DNA of 33,085 nt from Thermomonas sp. (lineage in GTDB: Bacteria > Pseudomonadota > Gammaproteobacteria > Xanthomonadales > Xanthomonadaceae). The stretch covers positions 10,254 through 43,338 of the forward strand of contig JAIMKJ010000038.1 of NCBI GenBank assembly GCA_020692565.1, read 5' to 3'. Positions 15,008 to 21,951 of the stretch are shown here, piece by piece (position 1 is the first letter of the stretch; each line of letters starts with the position of its first letter). The translations under genes were made by a program, and so were the position numbers. The notes under the pieces were generated by a model, which was not told where the DNA came from, searched no databases, and saw only the letters and a list, made by a program, of their open reading frames with translations.

Positions 15008-16236
15008 TGCGCCACCACACCCACGGGCGCCCACACCGTGCATTCGACGTCGTAAAGGATGGCCGAACCTTTTTCGGCCTTGCCGTTGAACTGCCAGTCG
15101 ACGACGACGCTGCTGCCGTTGTAGGCCACACCGGCGGTGCCGAGAGGCGCTGAAGCATCGCTCGTGCTGGTGGCTACCGCGATTCCGCAGTCCGCGGGCC
15201 GCATCCACTGCGGCATCTGCACATCGTAGCGGTCGCGACTCGCGACGCCGACCTGCGAGTCGGGATCTCCGCGGTAATGGATGGCCCGCATGATCGGGCC
15301 GGTCGCGCGGTTGTAGATGGTGCAGTCGTGATGGCTCGGCGCCATGTTCGCCACCCTGCATGCGGTGACGTTGATATCCACGCCCTTGAGCTTCACTTTT
15401 TCCCAGCGCGGCTCGAACGCGATGTCCTTGCCCGCGCCGCGGATGCCGCCGGCCGATGCGACTTCCACCGCAGCATCGCCGGAAATCGCCTTGACGATGC
15501 CGGCCGGCAATTGCGCGAGGATCTTCTCGCCGTCCCAATCGAGGATCTGCGCTTCGTTGGCCCGGATGCGACCGTACTGCGTCGGCAGCGTGATGTGGAC
15601 TTTGCCGGGTGCGTCGCCGAAGCACAGGCCTTCGACGATGAAGGCGCCATCGGGCTGCAGCGAGGCATCGTTCGCGGGCCGGATGCGGGTGATTCTCGGA
15701 GTGTTGCCGTTCTGTACGCAGGCCAATGCAGTGGATGTCGTGCGCTGTACGGACGCGCCGGCGACGCTGCCGCCGGTCTGCGCTGCGCCGCCGCCGCGAA
15801 CGATGGCCGAAGTTTTGGGCACGCCGCGATACGCACTGGTGAGGCGATCGTTGGCGCCGGCCTGCGGACCGCTGCTCGGCGGCGTGTTGTTCGGCTGCGA
15901 GACGACGGGCGGTTGCGTGACGACAGGCGGCTGTGAAGTAACAGGAGGCTGCGAAGCGACCGGCGGCGTCGTGGGTTTGGTGGGCGCGGTGCCGCCCCAG
16001 GGCGACGGTTGCGTCTGCGGTTGAGGCTTCGGTTTCGGCTTGCGCGGCGCGGGCATCGCGACCGGAGCGGGATCCACCACCGGCACCCGCGCTTCGCTGT
16101 CGCCGCGGCCGGGGAGGGTGGAGGGCGCGGCCGGTCCCGACGGCTGCGGATAGCCGTAACCCTGCTGTGCGTCGGCGGTGCCGCAGGCGGCGGTCAGCGT
16201 CAGTGCGAGCAGCGACATCGTGTGGTATGTGCGCAT
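15004..16236 (-). CDS. Exported Pro-rich protein with a TIG-like domain
   Basis: A 410-residue protein. The signal peptide ends near ADA-QQ (a LTAAC stretch just before is a poor lipobox). Residues 30-125 are Pro/Gln-rich with a repeated SQPPV/TQPPV unit at about 95-115, then a Gly/Ala linker. Residues about 178-275 (PRITRIRPANDASL...FIVEGLCFG...VHITLP) look like an IPT/TIG immunoglobulin-like fold. The last 135 residues are Cys-containing and beta-rich. Such linkers typically span the periplasm or peptidoglycan. GGGAG lies about 9 bases before the ATG at 16236. It follows the CsgG-like gene by 15 bases. Specific function unknown; likely partner or client of the CsgG-like protein. Confidence 0.7.
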   Translation of the reverse strand: MRTYHTMSLLALTLTAACGTADAQQGYGYPQPSGPAAPSTLPGRGDSEARVPVVDPAPVAMPAPRKPKPKPQPQTQPSPWGGTAPTKPTTPPVASQPPVTSQPPVVTQPPVVSQPNNTPPSSGPQAGANDRLTSAYRGVPKTSAIVRGGGAAQTGGSVAGASVQRTTSTALACVQNGNTPRITRIRPANDASLQPDGAFIVEGLCFGDAPGKVHITLPTQYGRIRANEAQILDWDGEKILAQLPAGIVKAISGDAAVEVASAGGIRGAGKDIAFEPRWEKVKLKGVDINVTACRVANMAPSHHDCTIYNRATGPIMRAIHYRGDPDSQVGVASRDRYDVQMPQWMRPADCGIAVATSTSDASAPLGTAGVAYNGSSVVVDWQFNGKAEKGSAILYDVECTVWAPVGVVAQ

Positions 16237-16251
16237 GATCGTGGCTCCCGA

Positions 16252-16974
16252 TTACTTGCTGTCGGCGACGCTGGCGTCGAAACGCTTCGCCAGTTCGTAC
16301 ACGGCTTCTTCGATGGCCTCGCGCAGCACCGCATCGAAGTTGTCCTTGCGGGTGGACTGGTGCTGCACTTCAGGGCTGTAGGCCACGCCGCCCTTGCCTT
16401 TTTCGGCGCGGACGCGGTTGATCAGCGCGCCGATGCCGCCGACGCTGCGTGCAGTGCCCTTCAGGCGCTTGCGCACGCTGATGGCGTCGACCACATCGCC
16501 GGTATTCGCATCGACGATGCTGATGTCCAGACCGAACTCGTCGTTATTGCGCGCACCGCCGACCTGCAGGCCGCCGATGTTCACGCCGTTGCTGCTGGTG
16601 CGGGTGCCGCTGCCCAGCTCGGTGATTTCAGCCTCGAAGATATATTCCGCGCCGCGCAACTGCTGCTGTGAGGTGCTGCCGGTGGTCTGGCCGGCGGCGT
16701 TCATCTGCTTTTCGCGGACCACCCCGCGGTCGAGCCTGGCGCGCTCCACCACGCGGAACTGGCCGCTCTGCACCAGCGCGGTCTTGAACTGTTCGGTGGC
16801 GCCGCGCGGCGAGATCTCGGGCAGGTTGCTGGTGAATTCGTAGATCGCGACAGCGACGCGCGCGTCGCTGCTCTTGCGCGGCAGGGTCGGGCGCTGCTTG
16901 GAGCCGGCGTGGGCGGTGCCGATGCAGGCGGCGAGCGTCAGGGCGAGGGCGAGGGCGAAGCGGTTGCGGGGCAT
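16252..16974 (-). CDS. CsgG/HfaB-family outer-membrane assembly protein
   Basis: A 240-residue protein. The N-terminal signal has both a lipobox (LAAC, Cys17) and a possible SPI site (AHA-GS); CsgG itself is a lipoprotein. The mature part matches the CsgG family: RVAVAIYEF, ALVQSGQFRVVERARLDRG, then 'LRGAEYIFEAEITEL', 'DISIVDANTGDVV' and a C-terminal helix (EAIEEAVYELAKRF). CsgG forms the outer-membrane channel for curli; relatives serve holdfast anchoring (HfaB) and other envelope systems. No csgA/B/E/F homologue is present here, so a curli role is unlikely. First gene of the operon; a candidate ECF-type promoter (17005-17035) ends 30 bases before the ATG. Confidence 0.85.
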   Translation of the reverse strand: MPRNRFALALALTLAACIGTAHAGSKQRPTLPRKSSDARVAVAIYEFTSNLPEISPRGATEQFKTALVQSGQFRVVERARLDRGVVREKQMNAAGQTTGSTSQQQLRGAEYIFEAEITELGSGTRTSSNGVNIGGLQVGGARNNDEFGLDISIVDANTGDVVDAISVRKRLKGTARSVGGIGALINRVRAEKGKGGVAYSPEVQHQSTRKDNFDAVLREAIEEAVYELAKRFDASVADSK

Positions 16975-17004
16975 GTCGGCGATCCGTGATGTGAGGGACC
17001 ATTG

Positions 17005-17035
17005 CCGAACGGGGGGCGGCCATGCGAACCGGACA
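17005..17035 (-). promoter_or_regulatory. Candidate ECF-sigma promoter of the CsgG-like operon
   Basis: Reading leftward: TGTCCGGTTCGCA (17035-17023), 9 bases, CCCGTTCGG (17013-17005), then 30 bases to the ATG. The same two blocks, 8 bases apart, lie before the kinase gene (20021-19992), with no similarity in the flanks. Taking GTCCGG as -35 and CGTTC as -10 gives a 17-bp spacer here and 16 bp there. The predicted RNA start falls a few bases beyond the second block, giving a short leader. Confidence 0.6.
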
Positions 17036-17058
17036 TGGCGGTGAACATTTTTTGCCGC

Positions 17059-17083
17059 GCCCCGGCGCAAGGCCGGCCGGGGC
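17059..17083. other. Inverted repeat between kinase and CsgG-like genes
   Basis: GCCCCGG and CCGGGGC flank 11 bases. It lies 46 bases past the kinase stop codon and upstream of the candidate promoter of the CsgG-like operon. On the transcribed strand it is followed by GCGGC and six A, not T, so it is at best a weak terminator for the kinase message. Confidence 0.4.
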
Positions 17084-17128
17084 TGTCGGGAATGCGCGAT
17101 GCGGGCAATGCGGCCGGCATCAATGACG

Positions 17129-19948
17129 TTACCGCATCGCAGCCATATGTCGGCGTACGACCGACGCACTGTCGGGATGGTCGTAGCGCGCGCTGGCGGC
17201 GGCGGCCTCGTCTTCCAGCGCCTGGGCGGCCGCGGTTTCGCCGCCGATCGCCAGAACGTCGGCGCGTATCCGTTGCAGGTACACGCCCATTCGCACGTCG
17301 CGGAAGCCGGCGACGTTATTCCAGGCATCCAGCGCCGCGCCGCTTTCGCGCCATGCGACGGCACGGTCGCGTCTGTCCAGTGCTACGCGCGCCAGCCCGC
17401 CATGCGCCAGTGCGATATGCGCCAGGGAGCGGCCATCGGCATGGTCGACGACGGTTTCGAACTGCGCCTTCGCCTCGTCCATTCTGTCGTTGTCCAGCAG
17501 CCAGCGCCCCCAGCTTTCGCGGATCGCCATCACCGGCTGCTCGCGGTCCTGCTGATGCGCCAGGTATTCGTCGAGCGACGCCTTCAGCATCCGCCCCGCG
17601 GCTTCGTTGCGCCCGGCGCGGGCGTAGGCTTCGCCCAGGAATCGTCGGGTCAGCCGCAGTTGAAAAGAAAAGGCGGACTGCTGCGCGTAGGTGCGCTCCA
17701 CGGCTTCCAGCGCTTCGATGGCCAGCGCTGTTCGGCCTTCGCTGGCCATGCGTTCGCCGTAATGCATGCGTACGGTCGCCGATTCCAGCGCATGGCTGCC
17801 GTCGGTGGGCAGCAGCGGCAGCAAACGTTCGAATTCGAGGTGCGCGGCTTCGCGCTGACCGATCAGATGCAGGGTGCGCGCAGCGTTCGCGCGCGGCACC
17901 CAGGCGGTGGGAAATTCCGCGCCGGTGGTGCGGTCGGCGATGTCCGCGGACTTGCGGAAAGCGGCTGCGGCCTCGGCGAATTGACCGAGTTGCTGATGGA
18001 TGATGCCGAGATTGCCGTAGAGCGTCTGCAGTTCGGCATCGTTCCTGTCCGGTAGCGACTCGGCCAGCGTCAGCGCACGGTGATATGTGGCGATGGCGCG
18101 CGCGTGGTCCTGCTGCTGCGCAGTGAGAAACCCTGCCAGTTCGTGCAGTGCGGTGACGTGTCCGCGCGAACGCGGCGCATGTTTCCCGAACAGCGCCGCC
18201 GCGCGTTCGAACGCCAGCCGCGCATCGTCGCTGCGGCCGTCTTGGCGCTGAAGGAATTGCGCCCGGCCGATCCACCAGTGGGCGCGCAGTTCGGGATACT
18301 TCTCGCCGGCGGCGCTCAGCACCCTGTCGGCTTCGGCCAGCGTGGACTCGCAGCGCGACGCGTCGCCCGCGTTGCAGGCGCGCGTCGAGGCTTCCACTGC
18401 GCCGTCGAGGATGTTCGGATGCAGTGGGCCGTAGCGCTCGCGCACTTTCTTCAGCTGCAGTGCCTGCAGCGCTTCGTAGCGTTCGTTCTCGCCGAGCTGA
18501 GCGTACAGATCGGCGACCGTGCGCAGCAGTTCGATCTGCACGTCGGGGTCGTCGGCGAAGCGCGATTCGATCTTCGCCGCGCCGGCATCCAGCAGGGCTT
18601 TGGCGGAGATGCTGCCCCGCGGCTGGTCGGAGGCGATGCGCGGATCGTTCGCGGCGAAGATTTCGATCAGGAAATCCTTGATCGCACCGGCGCGGCGCGC
18701 TTCTTCGGCCGCGCGCTGCGCCTGCCAGAGCACGCCGCCCACGCCGGCACCGAGCGCGGCCAGCAACAGGCAAGCAACCGCCGCGCCCTGGTGGTGGCGA
18801 CGGACGAACTTGCGTGCGCGCTGCCAGCGGCCGATGCGTTTGGCCTGGATCGGCTGGTGCGACAGATGCCGCCGCAGGTCTTCCGAAAACGCATCCGCCG
18901 ATGCGTACCGTTGCGCTGGCTCGATCGACATGGCCTTGGCGAGGATGGCGTCGAGATCGCCGGCCAGTTCGCCGCGGCGCTTGCCGCTGGCGTGGCTAGA
19001 TGCCAGCGGCGCCTCGCCGCGCTGTTCGATCATCCGCCCCAGGCGAGATCGGGTCGGGAACGGGCGCTGTCCGGCCAGCAGCTCATACAGCATCACGCCC
19101 AACGCATACACATCGGTGGCGACGGTGACGGCGCCTCCGTCGAGTTGTTCCGGTGCGGCATAGTCGGGCGTGGCCGCGTGGCCGTCCGCTTGGGTCAAGT
19201 TGCCGCCATCGCCGCTGTCGTCGTCGCCATCACCGTCGATCAGTTTTGCGATGCCGAAATCCAGCAGTTTCACCTCGCCCGCAGGGGTGACCAGCACATT
19301 CGCCGGTTTGAGATCGCGATGCACGACCAGCCGCGCATGCGCCGCCTGCACCGCCGCGGCGACTTCCCGCAGCAGCGCCACGCGGTTGCGGATCGACAGC
19401 GCATGGCGCTCGCAATGTTCGGTGATCGGCGTGCCTTGCACATACTCCAGCGCCAGCCACGGCTGCTCGTCTCCGCTTTCGTCCATGCCGATGCCGGCAT
19501 CGTAGAAGCGCGCGATGCGCGGATCGCTCAATCCAGCGAGGATGTTGCGTTCGCGCTTGAAGCGTTCGCGCTGCGCGCCCGCGAGCAAGTGCGCATGCGG
19601 CAGTTTCAGCGCGACCTGGCGTTCGTAGGCGCCATCGCTGCGCGCAGCCAGCCAGACTGCGCCCATGCCGCCGCTGCCCAGCGGTCGCAGCAACCGCCAA
19701 GGGCCGAGGCGCATGCCTTCGAGGTACCGTGAAACGATATCGCCGCCGCCGATGGGCCGGTCCAACCAGTCGCCGCTGCGGCGTTCCCCGGTCGAAAGCA
19801 CGGCTTGCAACGAAGGCTTGAACCGGGCGTCGTCCTCCGGCAGAGCGTCGAGCCATGCCGAGCGCTGCCCGGGTTCGAGTTCGAGATAGGCATCCAGCAG
19901 CGATGAGAACCGGGGCCAATCGGAGGGAGAGCAGGGTAAAGGCTTCAT
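17129..19948 (-). CDS. Transmembrane Ser/Thr protein kinase with TPR-rich periplasmic region
   Basis: A 939-residue Hanks-type kinase. A short N-terminal helical region (1-75) precedes the kinase domain (about 84-365): Gly loop GSGGMGAV at 91-98, Lys115, HRDLKPANV from 210, DFG at 230-232, APE at 265-267, with an acidic loop (DGDGDDDSGDGG) just after DFG. A single TM segment lies at about 388-408. The remaining 530 residues are helical repeats of TPR appearance, expected in the periplasm, so the protein can sense an envelope signal. The ECF sigma factor is 158 bases upstream in the same direction. A 6-codon frame (19965-19945) overlaps the start (ATGA). By analogy with PknS/EcfK and PknT/EcfP, the sigma factor is the likely substrate. 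Confidence 0.93.
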   Translation of the reverse strand: MKPLPCSPSDWPRFSSLLDAYLELEPGQRSAWLDALPEDDARFKPSLQAVLSTGERRSGDWLDRPIGGGDIVSRYLEGMRLGPWRLLRPLGSGGMGAVWLAARSDGAYERQVALKLPHAHLLAGAQRERFKRERNILAGLSDPRIARFYDAGIGMDESGDEQPWLALEYVQGTPITEHCERHALSIRNRVALLREVAAAVQAAHARLVVHRDLKPANVLVTPAGEVKLLDFGIAKLIDGDGDDDSGDGGNLTQADGHAATPDYAAPEQLDGGAVTVATDVYALGVMLYELLAGQRPFPTRSRLGRMIEQRGEAPLASSHASGKRRGELAGDLDAILAKAMSIEPAQRYASADAFSEDLRRHLSHQPIQAKRIGRWQRARKFVRRHHQGAAVACLLLAALGAGVGGVLWQAQRAAEEARRAGAIKDFLIEIFAANDPRIASDQPRGSISAKALLDAGAAKIESRFADDPDVQIELLRTVADLYAQLGENERYEALQALQLKKVRERYGPLHPNILDGAVEASTRACNAGDASRCESTLAEADRVLSAAGEKYPELRAHWWIGRAQFLQRQDGRSDDARLAFERAAALFGKHAPRSRGHVTALHELAGFLTAQQQDHARAIATYHRALTLAESLPDRNDAELQTLYGNLGIIHQQLGQFAEAAAAFRKSADIADRTTGAEFPTAWVPRANAARTLHLIGQREAAHLEFERLLPLLPTDGSHALESATVRMHYGERMASEGRTALAIEALEAVERTYAQQSAFSFQLRLTRRFLGEAYARAGRNEAAGRMLKASLDEYLAHQQDREQPVMAIRESWGRWLLDNDRMDEAKAQFETVVDHADGRSLAHIALAHGGLARVALDRRDRAVAWRESGAALDAWNNVAGFRDVRMGVYLQRIRADVLAIGGETAAAQALEDEAAAASARYDHPDSASVVRRHMAAMR

Positions 19949-19991
19949 GAGGGCAGGCGTTTCATGCGGATTCCCGCGGGTAGGCGCCCGC

Positions 19992-20021
19992 CCGAACGGG
20001 ATGCGGAGTGCGAACCGGACA
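19992..20021 (-). promoter_or_regulatory. Candidate ECF-sigma promoter of the kinase gene
   Basis: Reading leftward: TGTCCGGTTCGCA (20021-20009), 8 bases, CCCGTTCGG (20000-19992), then 43 bases to the kinase ATG. It is the twin of the element at 17005-17035. Its outer end overlaps the perfect palindrome at 20016-20038. If real, the sigma factor would feed back on its own kinase. Confidence 0.55.
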
Positions 20022-20038
20022 ACGACCGCCGTTGTCCG
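20016..20038. promoter_or_regulatory. Perfect 9-bp palindrome between sigma and kinase genes
   Basis: CGGACAACG and CGTTGTCCG with a 5-base loop, nested in a looser pair AACCGGA (20013-20019) and TCCGGTT (20042-20048). It could be a weak terminator after the sigma gene, or an operator overlapping the -35 part of the candidate kinase promoter. No T-run follows. Confidence 0.5.
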
Positions 20039-20106
20039 CGATCCGGTTGCCCCCGGCGTGCATGCAGGCGTTCAACCGGCGGCTTGCTCGAAGGCGCCAA
20101 CCGGAT

Positions 20107-20655
20107 TCACTCCAGCATCGACGCCAACAGCAGGCGCGCTTTCTCCCAGTCGCGGCGGACGGTGCGCTCGGTCAGCCCCAGTGTTTCGCCGATCTCGACT
20201 TCGGTCATGCCGCCGAAATAGCGCATCTCCACGACCTGGGCGAGTCGCGGCTCCAGTTGCGCCAACGACGCCAGCGCTTCATGGACCTGCAGCGCTTCGT
20301 CGTCGCCGGCAACGCCGTCGCCCAGCGCGGTGTTGAGCGTGATCGCGCGTTCGCCGCCGCCACGGCGCAGTGCGTGGCGTTCGCGCAGCTGATCGACGAT
20401 GACGGTGCGCATCACCTGCGCGGCGTAAGCGAAAAATCGCCGACGGGTCTCCACCTGCAAGGTCTGCTTGCCGGAGAGACGCAGCCAGATTTCGTTCACC
20501 AGCGCGGTGCTGTCGAGCAGGGTCAGCGGGCCGGAGCGCGACAGCCGCGCCCGCGCGAGTTTCTTCAGTTCGTCATAGGCGGCGTTGAACAGCGCCGCGT
20601 TGTCGACGCCTTTGCCGTGATTGCCCACATCGATCAGTTCGGTGATGTCGCCCAT
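20107..20655 (-). CDS. ECF RNA polymerase sigma factor, TIGR02999-like, kinase-linked
   Basis: A 182-residue sigma factor. The start at 20655 is chosen because AAGGA lies about 7 bases upstream; two in-frame ATGs lie 6 and 15 bases earlier. Region 2 spans about 20-95 (ALFNAAYDELKKLARARL...RRRFFAYAAQVMRTVIVDQLRER) and region 4 about 125-180 (LASLAQLEPRLAQVVEMRYFGG, EIGETLGLTERTVRRDWEKAR). Where most ECF sigmas have Ala-Glu-Asp before 'LVQEVFLRL', this one has Ser49-Thr50-Ala51 before LVNEIWLRL. Kinase-linked ECF43-type sigmas lack that acidic motif and are switched on by phosphorylation. No anti-sigma gene is adjacent; the kinase follows directly. Regulated genes proposed: the kinase and the CsgG-like operon. 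Confidence 0.92.
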   Translation of the reverse strand: MGDITELIDVGNHGKGVDNAALFNAAYDELKKLARARLSRSGPLTLLDSTALVNEIWLRLSGKQTLQVETRRRFFAYAAQVMRTVIVDQLRERHALRRGGGERAITLNTALGDGVAGDDEALQVHEALASLAQLEPRLAQVVEMRYFGGMTEVEIGETLGLTERTVRRDWEKARLLLASMLE

Positions 20656-20899
20656 GGGCATCCTTGGCATGTCCGGTTGCGGAAATACTAATCCAATCGT
20701 TCCCGGCACGATGGCCGCACGGTGTTTCTGACGGCGGCGCGATTCCCGGTAGAGCGATCTGCGTGCGTACGGCGCAAGCAACCGTCCCACGAGACCCAGC
20801 GTCAGCCGGCCCCAGGGGTTGTCGCCCTGTGCGCCATCGATGCGCGCATGCTCATGAGGAACAGCATCGCGACGAAGCTGTATCGGCCCGTCGCCATCG

Positions 20900-21241
20900 T
20901 CAGTTCGCCAACGCTTCGGCCCTGGCCGCGCAGATGAAGTCGTTTTCGCTCAGGCCGCCGACATCGTGGGTGGAGAAGCGGACGGCGCAGCGGTCGTAAT
21001 GCACGCCCAGATCGGGATGATGGTCTTCGCGATGGGCGACATGCGCCAAGGCATTCACGAACGCCATCGTCCGGTAGTAGTCCGCGAACGTGAAGGTCTT
21101 GAGCAGCGCGTGGCCGTTCTCCCCCAGTTCCCAGCCGGGCAGTTGCGGCATGAGTTCGGCGATACGTGCCGGGGGCAGGCGGTGCTCATGGCCGCGGCGC
21201 GGGATGCAGTGGGCCTGGGCGAGGGGGATGAGGTCGGACAC
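20900..21241 (-). CDS. phhB: Pterin-4a-carbinolamine dehydratase
   Basis: A 113-residue enzyme that dehydrates 4a-hydroxytetrahydropterin, recycling the cofactor of phenylalanine hydroxylase. The PCD signature is complete: His70, then Glu72, His74-His75-Pro76 in [13 protein letters not shown], and the later [12 protein letters not shown]. The GTG at 21241 (residues (V/M)[16 protein letters not shown]) is chosen because AGGAGA lies 7 bases upstream and it matches the usual N-terminus; the longer frame runs into the nfuA promoter. No phhA is adjacent. It is divergent from nfuA. Confidence 0.93.
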   Translation of the reverse strand: MSDLIPLAQAHCIPRRGHEHRLPPARIAELMPQLPGWELGENGHALLKTFTFADYYRTMAFVNALAHVAHREDHHPDLGVHYDRCAVRFSTHDVGGLSENDFICAARAEALAN

Positions 21242-21329
21242 GGCGGGTCTCCTGTGGCGGGTCGCGCGAAGCTGAACACTGTTCCGCCCACGTAACGCAA
21301 ACCTGACGAGCACGGGCGGGTCGGCCCGC

Positions 21330-21341
21330 TAGAATAGCCGG
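21330..21341 (+). promoter_or_regulatory. -10 element giving a possibly leaderless nfuA mRNA
   Basis: TAGAAT (21330-21335) matches the -10 consensus at 5 of 6 bases. Six bases (AGCCGG) separate it from the ATG at 21342, which places the expected RNA start on the A of the start codon. No Shine-Dalgarno is present. No good -35 is seen at the usual distance. Confidence 0.5.
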
Positions 21342-21935
21342 ATGATCCAGATTTCCGAATCCGCCCAGTCGCATTTCCGTCGCCTCATCGAACGCGAGGC
21401 CCTGCCGGGCCTGGGCGTGCGTCTCAGCGCCATGCATCCGGGCACGCCGCGTGCCGATGTCCGCCTCGAATTCGCCGAGCCCGGCGACCTGCAGGGCGAT
21501 GAATGGGCGGTGGACTGCGAAGGATTCACCCTGTGGCTGGATGCCGGCAGTGTCCAATATCTCGACGGCGCGGAGATCGATTACACCCAGCAGGCCACCA
21601 GCAGCCAACTGCAGATCCGCGCGCCGAAGATCAAGGGTGTGACGCCGGGCGAGTCGGCGTCGCTGGTCGAACGCGTGCGCTGGGTGGTCGAGCATGAGAT
21701 CAACCCCCAGCTCGCGCAGCACAAGGGCCATGTTTCGGTGCAGGAAGTCACCGCCGAGGGCGTGGTGATGCTCAATTTCGGCGGCGGTTGCCACGGTTGC
21801 GGGATGGCCGACGTCACCTTGAAGCAGGGCATCGAGAAGACCCTGTTGGAAAAAGTCCCCGGGGTGACCGCCGTACGCGACGCCACCGACCACGCCAGCG
21901 GAGCGGCGCCCTACATCGCGCGCTCGTCGGACTGA
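21342..21935 (+). CDS. nfuA: Fe-S biogenesis protein NfuA
   Basis: A 197-residue iron-sulfur carrier that holds a 4Fe-4S cluster at a dimer interface and passes it to target enzymes under oxidative stress or iron limitation. The N-terminal part (about 1-100) is a degenerate A-type (IscA-like) domain: [13 protein letters not shown] and [19 protein letters not shown], lacking the A-type cysteines. The C-terminal Nfu domain (about 107-185) has the cluster motif CHGC (Cys150, Cys153) in [21 protein letters not shown]. Length is normal for NfuA. It may be translated from a leaderless message (see promoter entry). The next gene starts 16 bases after the stop. Confidence 0.95.
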   Translation: MIQISESAQSHFRRLIEREALPGLGVRLSAMHPGTPRADVRLEFAEPGDLQGDEWAVDCEGFTLWLDAGSVQYLDGAEIDYTQQATSSQLQIRAPKIKGVTPGESASLVERVRWVVEHEINPQLAQHKGHVSVQEVTAEGVVMLNFGGGCHGCGMADVTLKQGIEKTLLEKVPGVTAVRDATDHASGAAPYIARSSD

Positions 21936-21951
21936 CCGGGCCTTACCGGTC

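Noticed and set aside
16252..16974. A curli (csg) operon
   Set aside because: Only a CsgG-family protein is present; no CsgA/B repeats, CsgE or CsgF are seen among the neighbours.
17059..17083. Intrinsic terminator of the kinase gene
   Set aside because: The hairpin is followed by A residues rather than T on the transcribed strand.
20662..20690. TGTCCGGTT upstream of the sigma gene as another copy of the ECF element
   Set aside because: Only 9 bases match, it points away from the sigma gene, and the nearest CGTTC is 21 bases from the block instead of 16-17.
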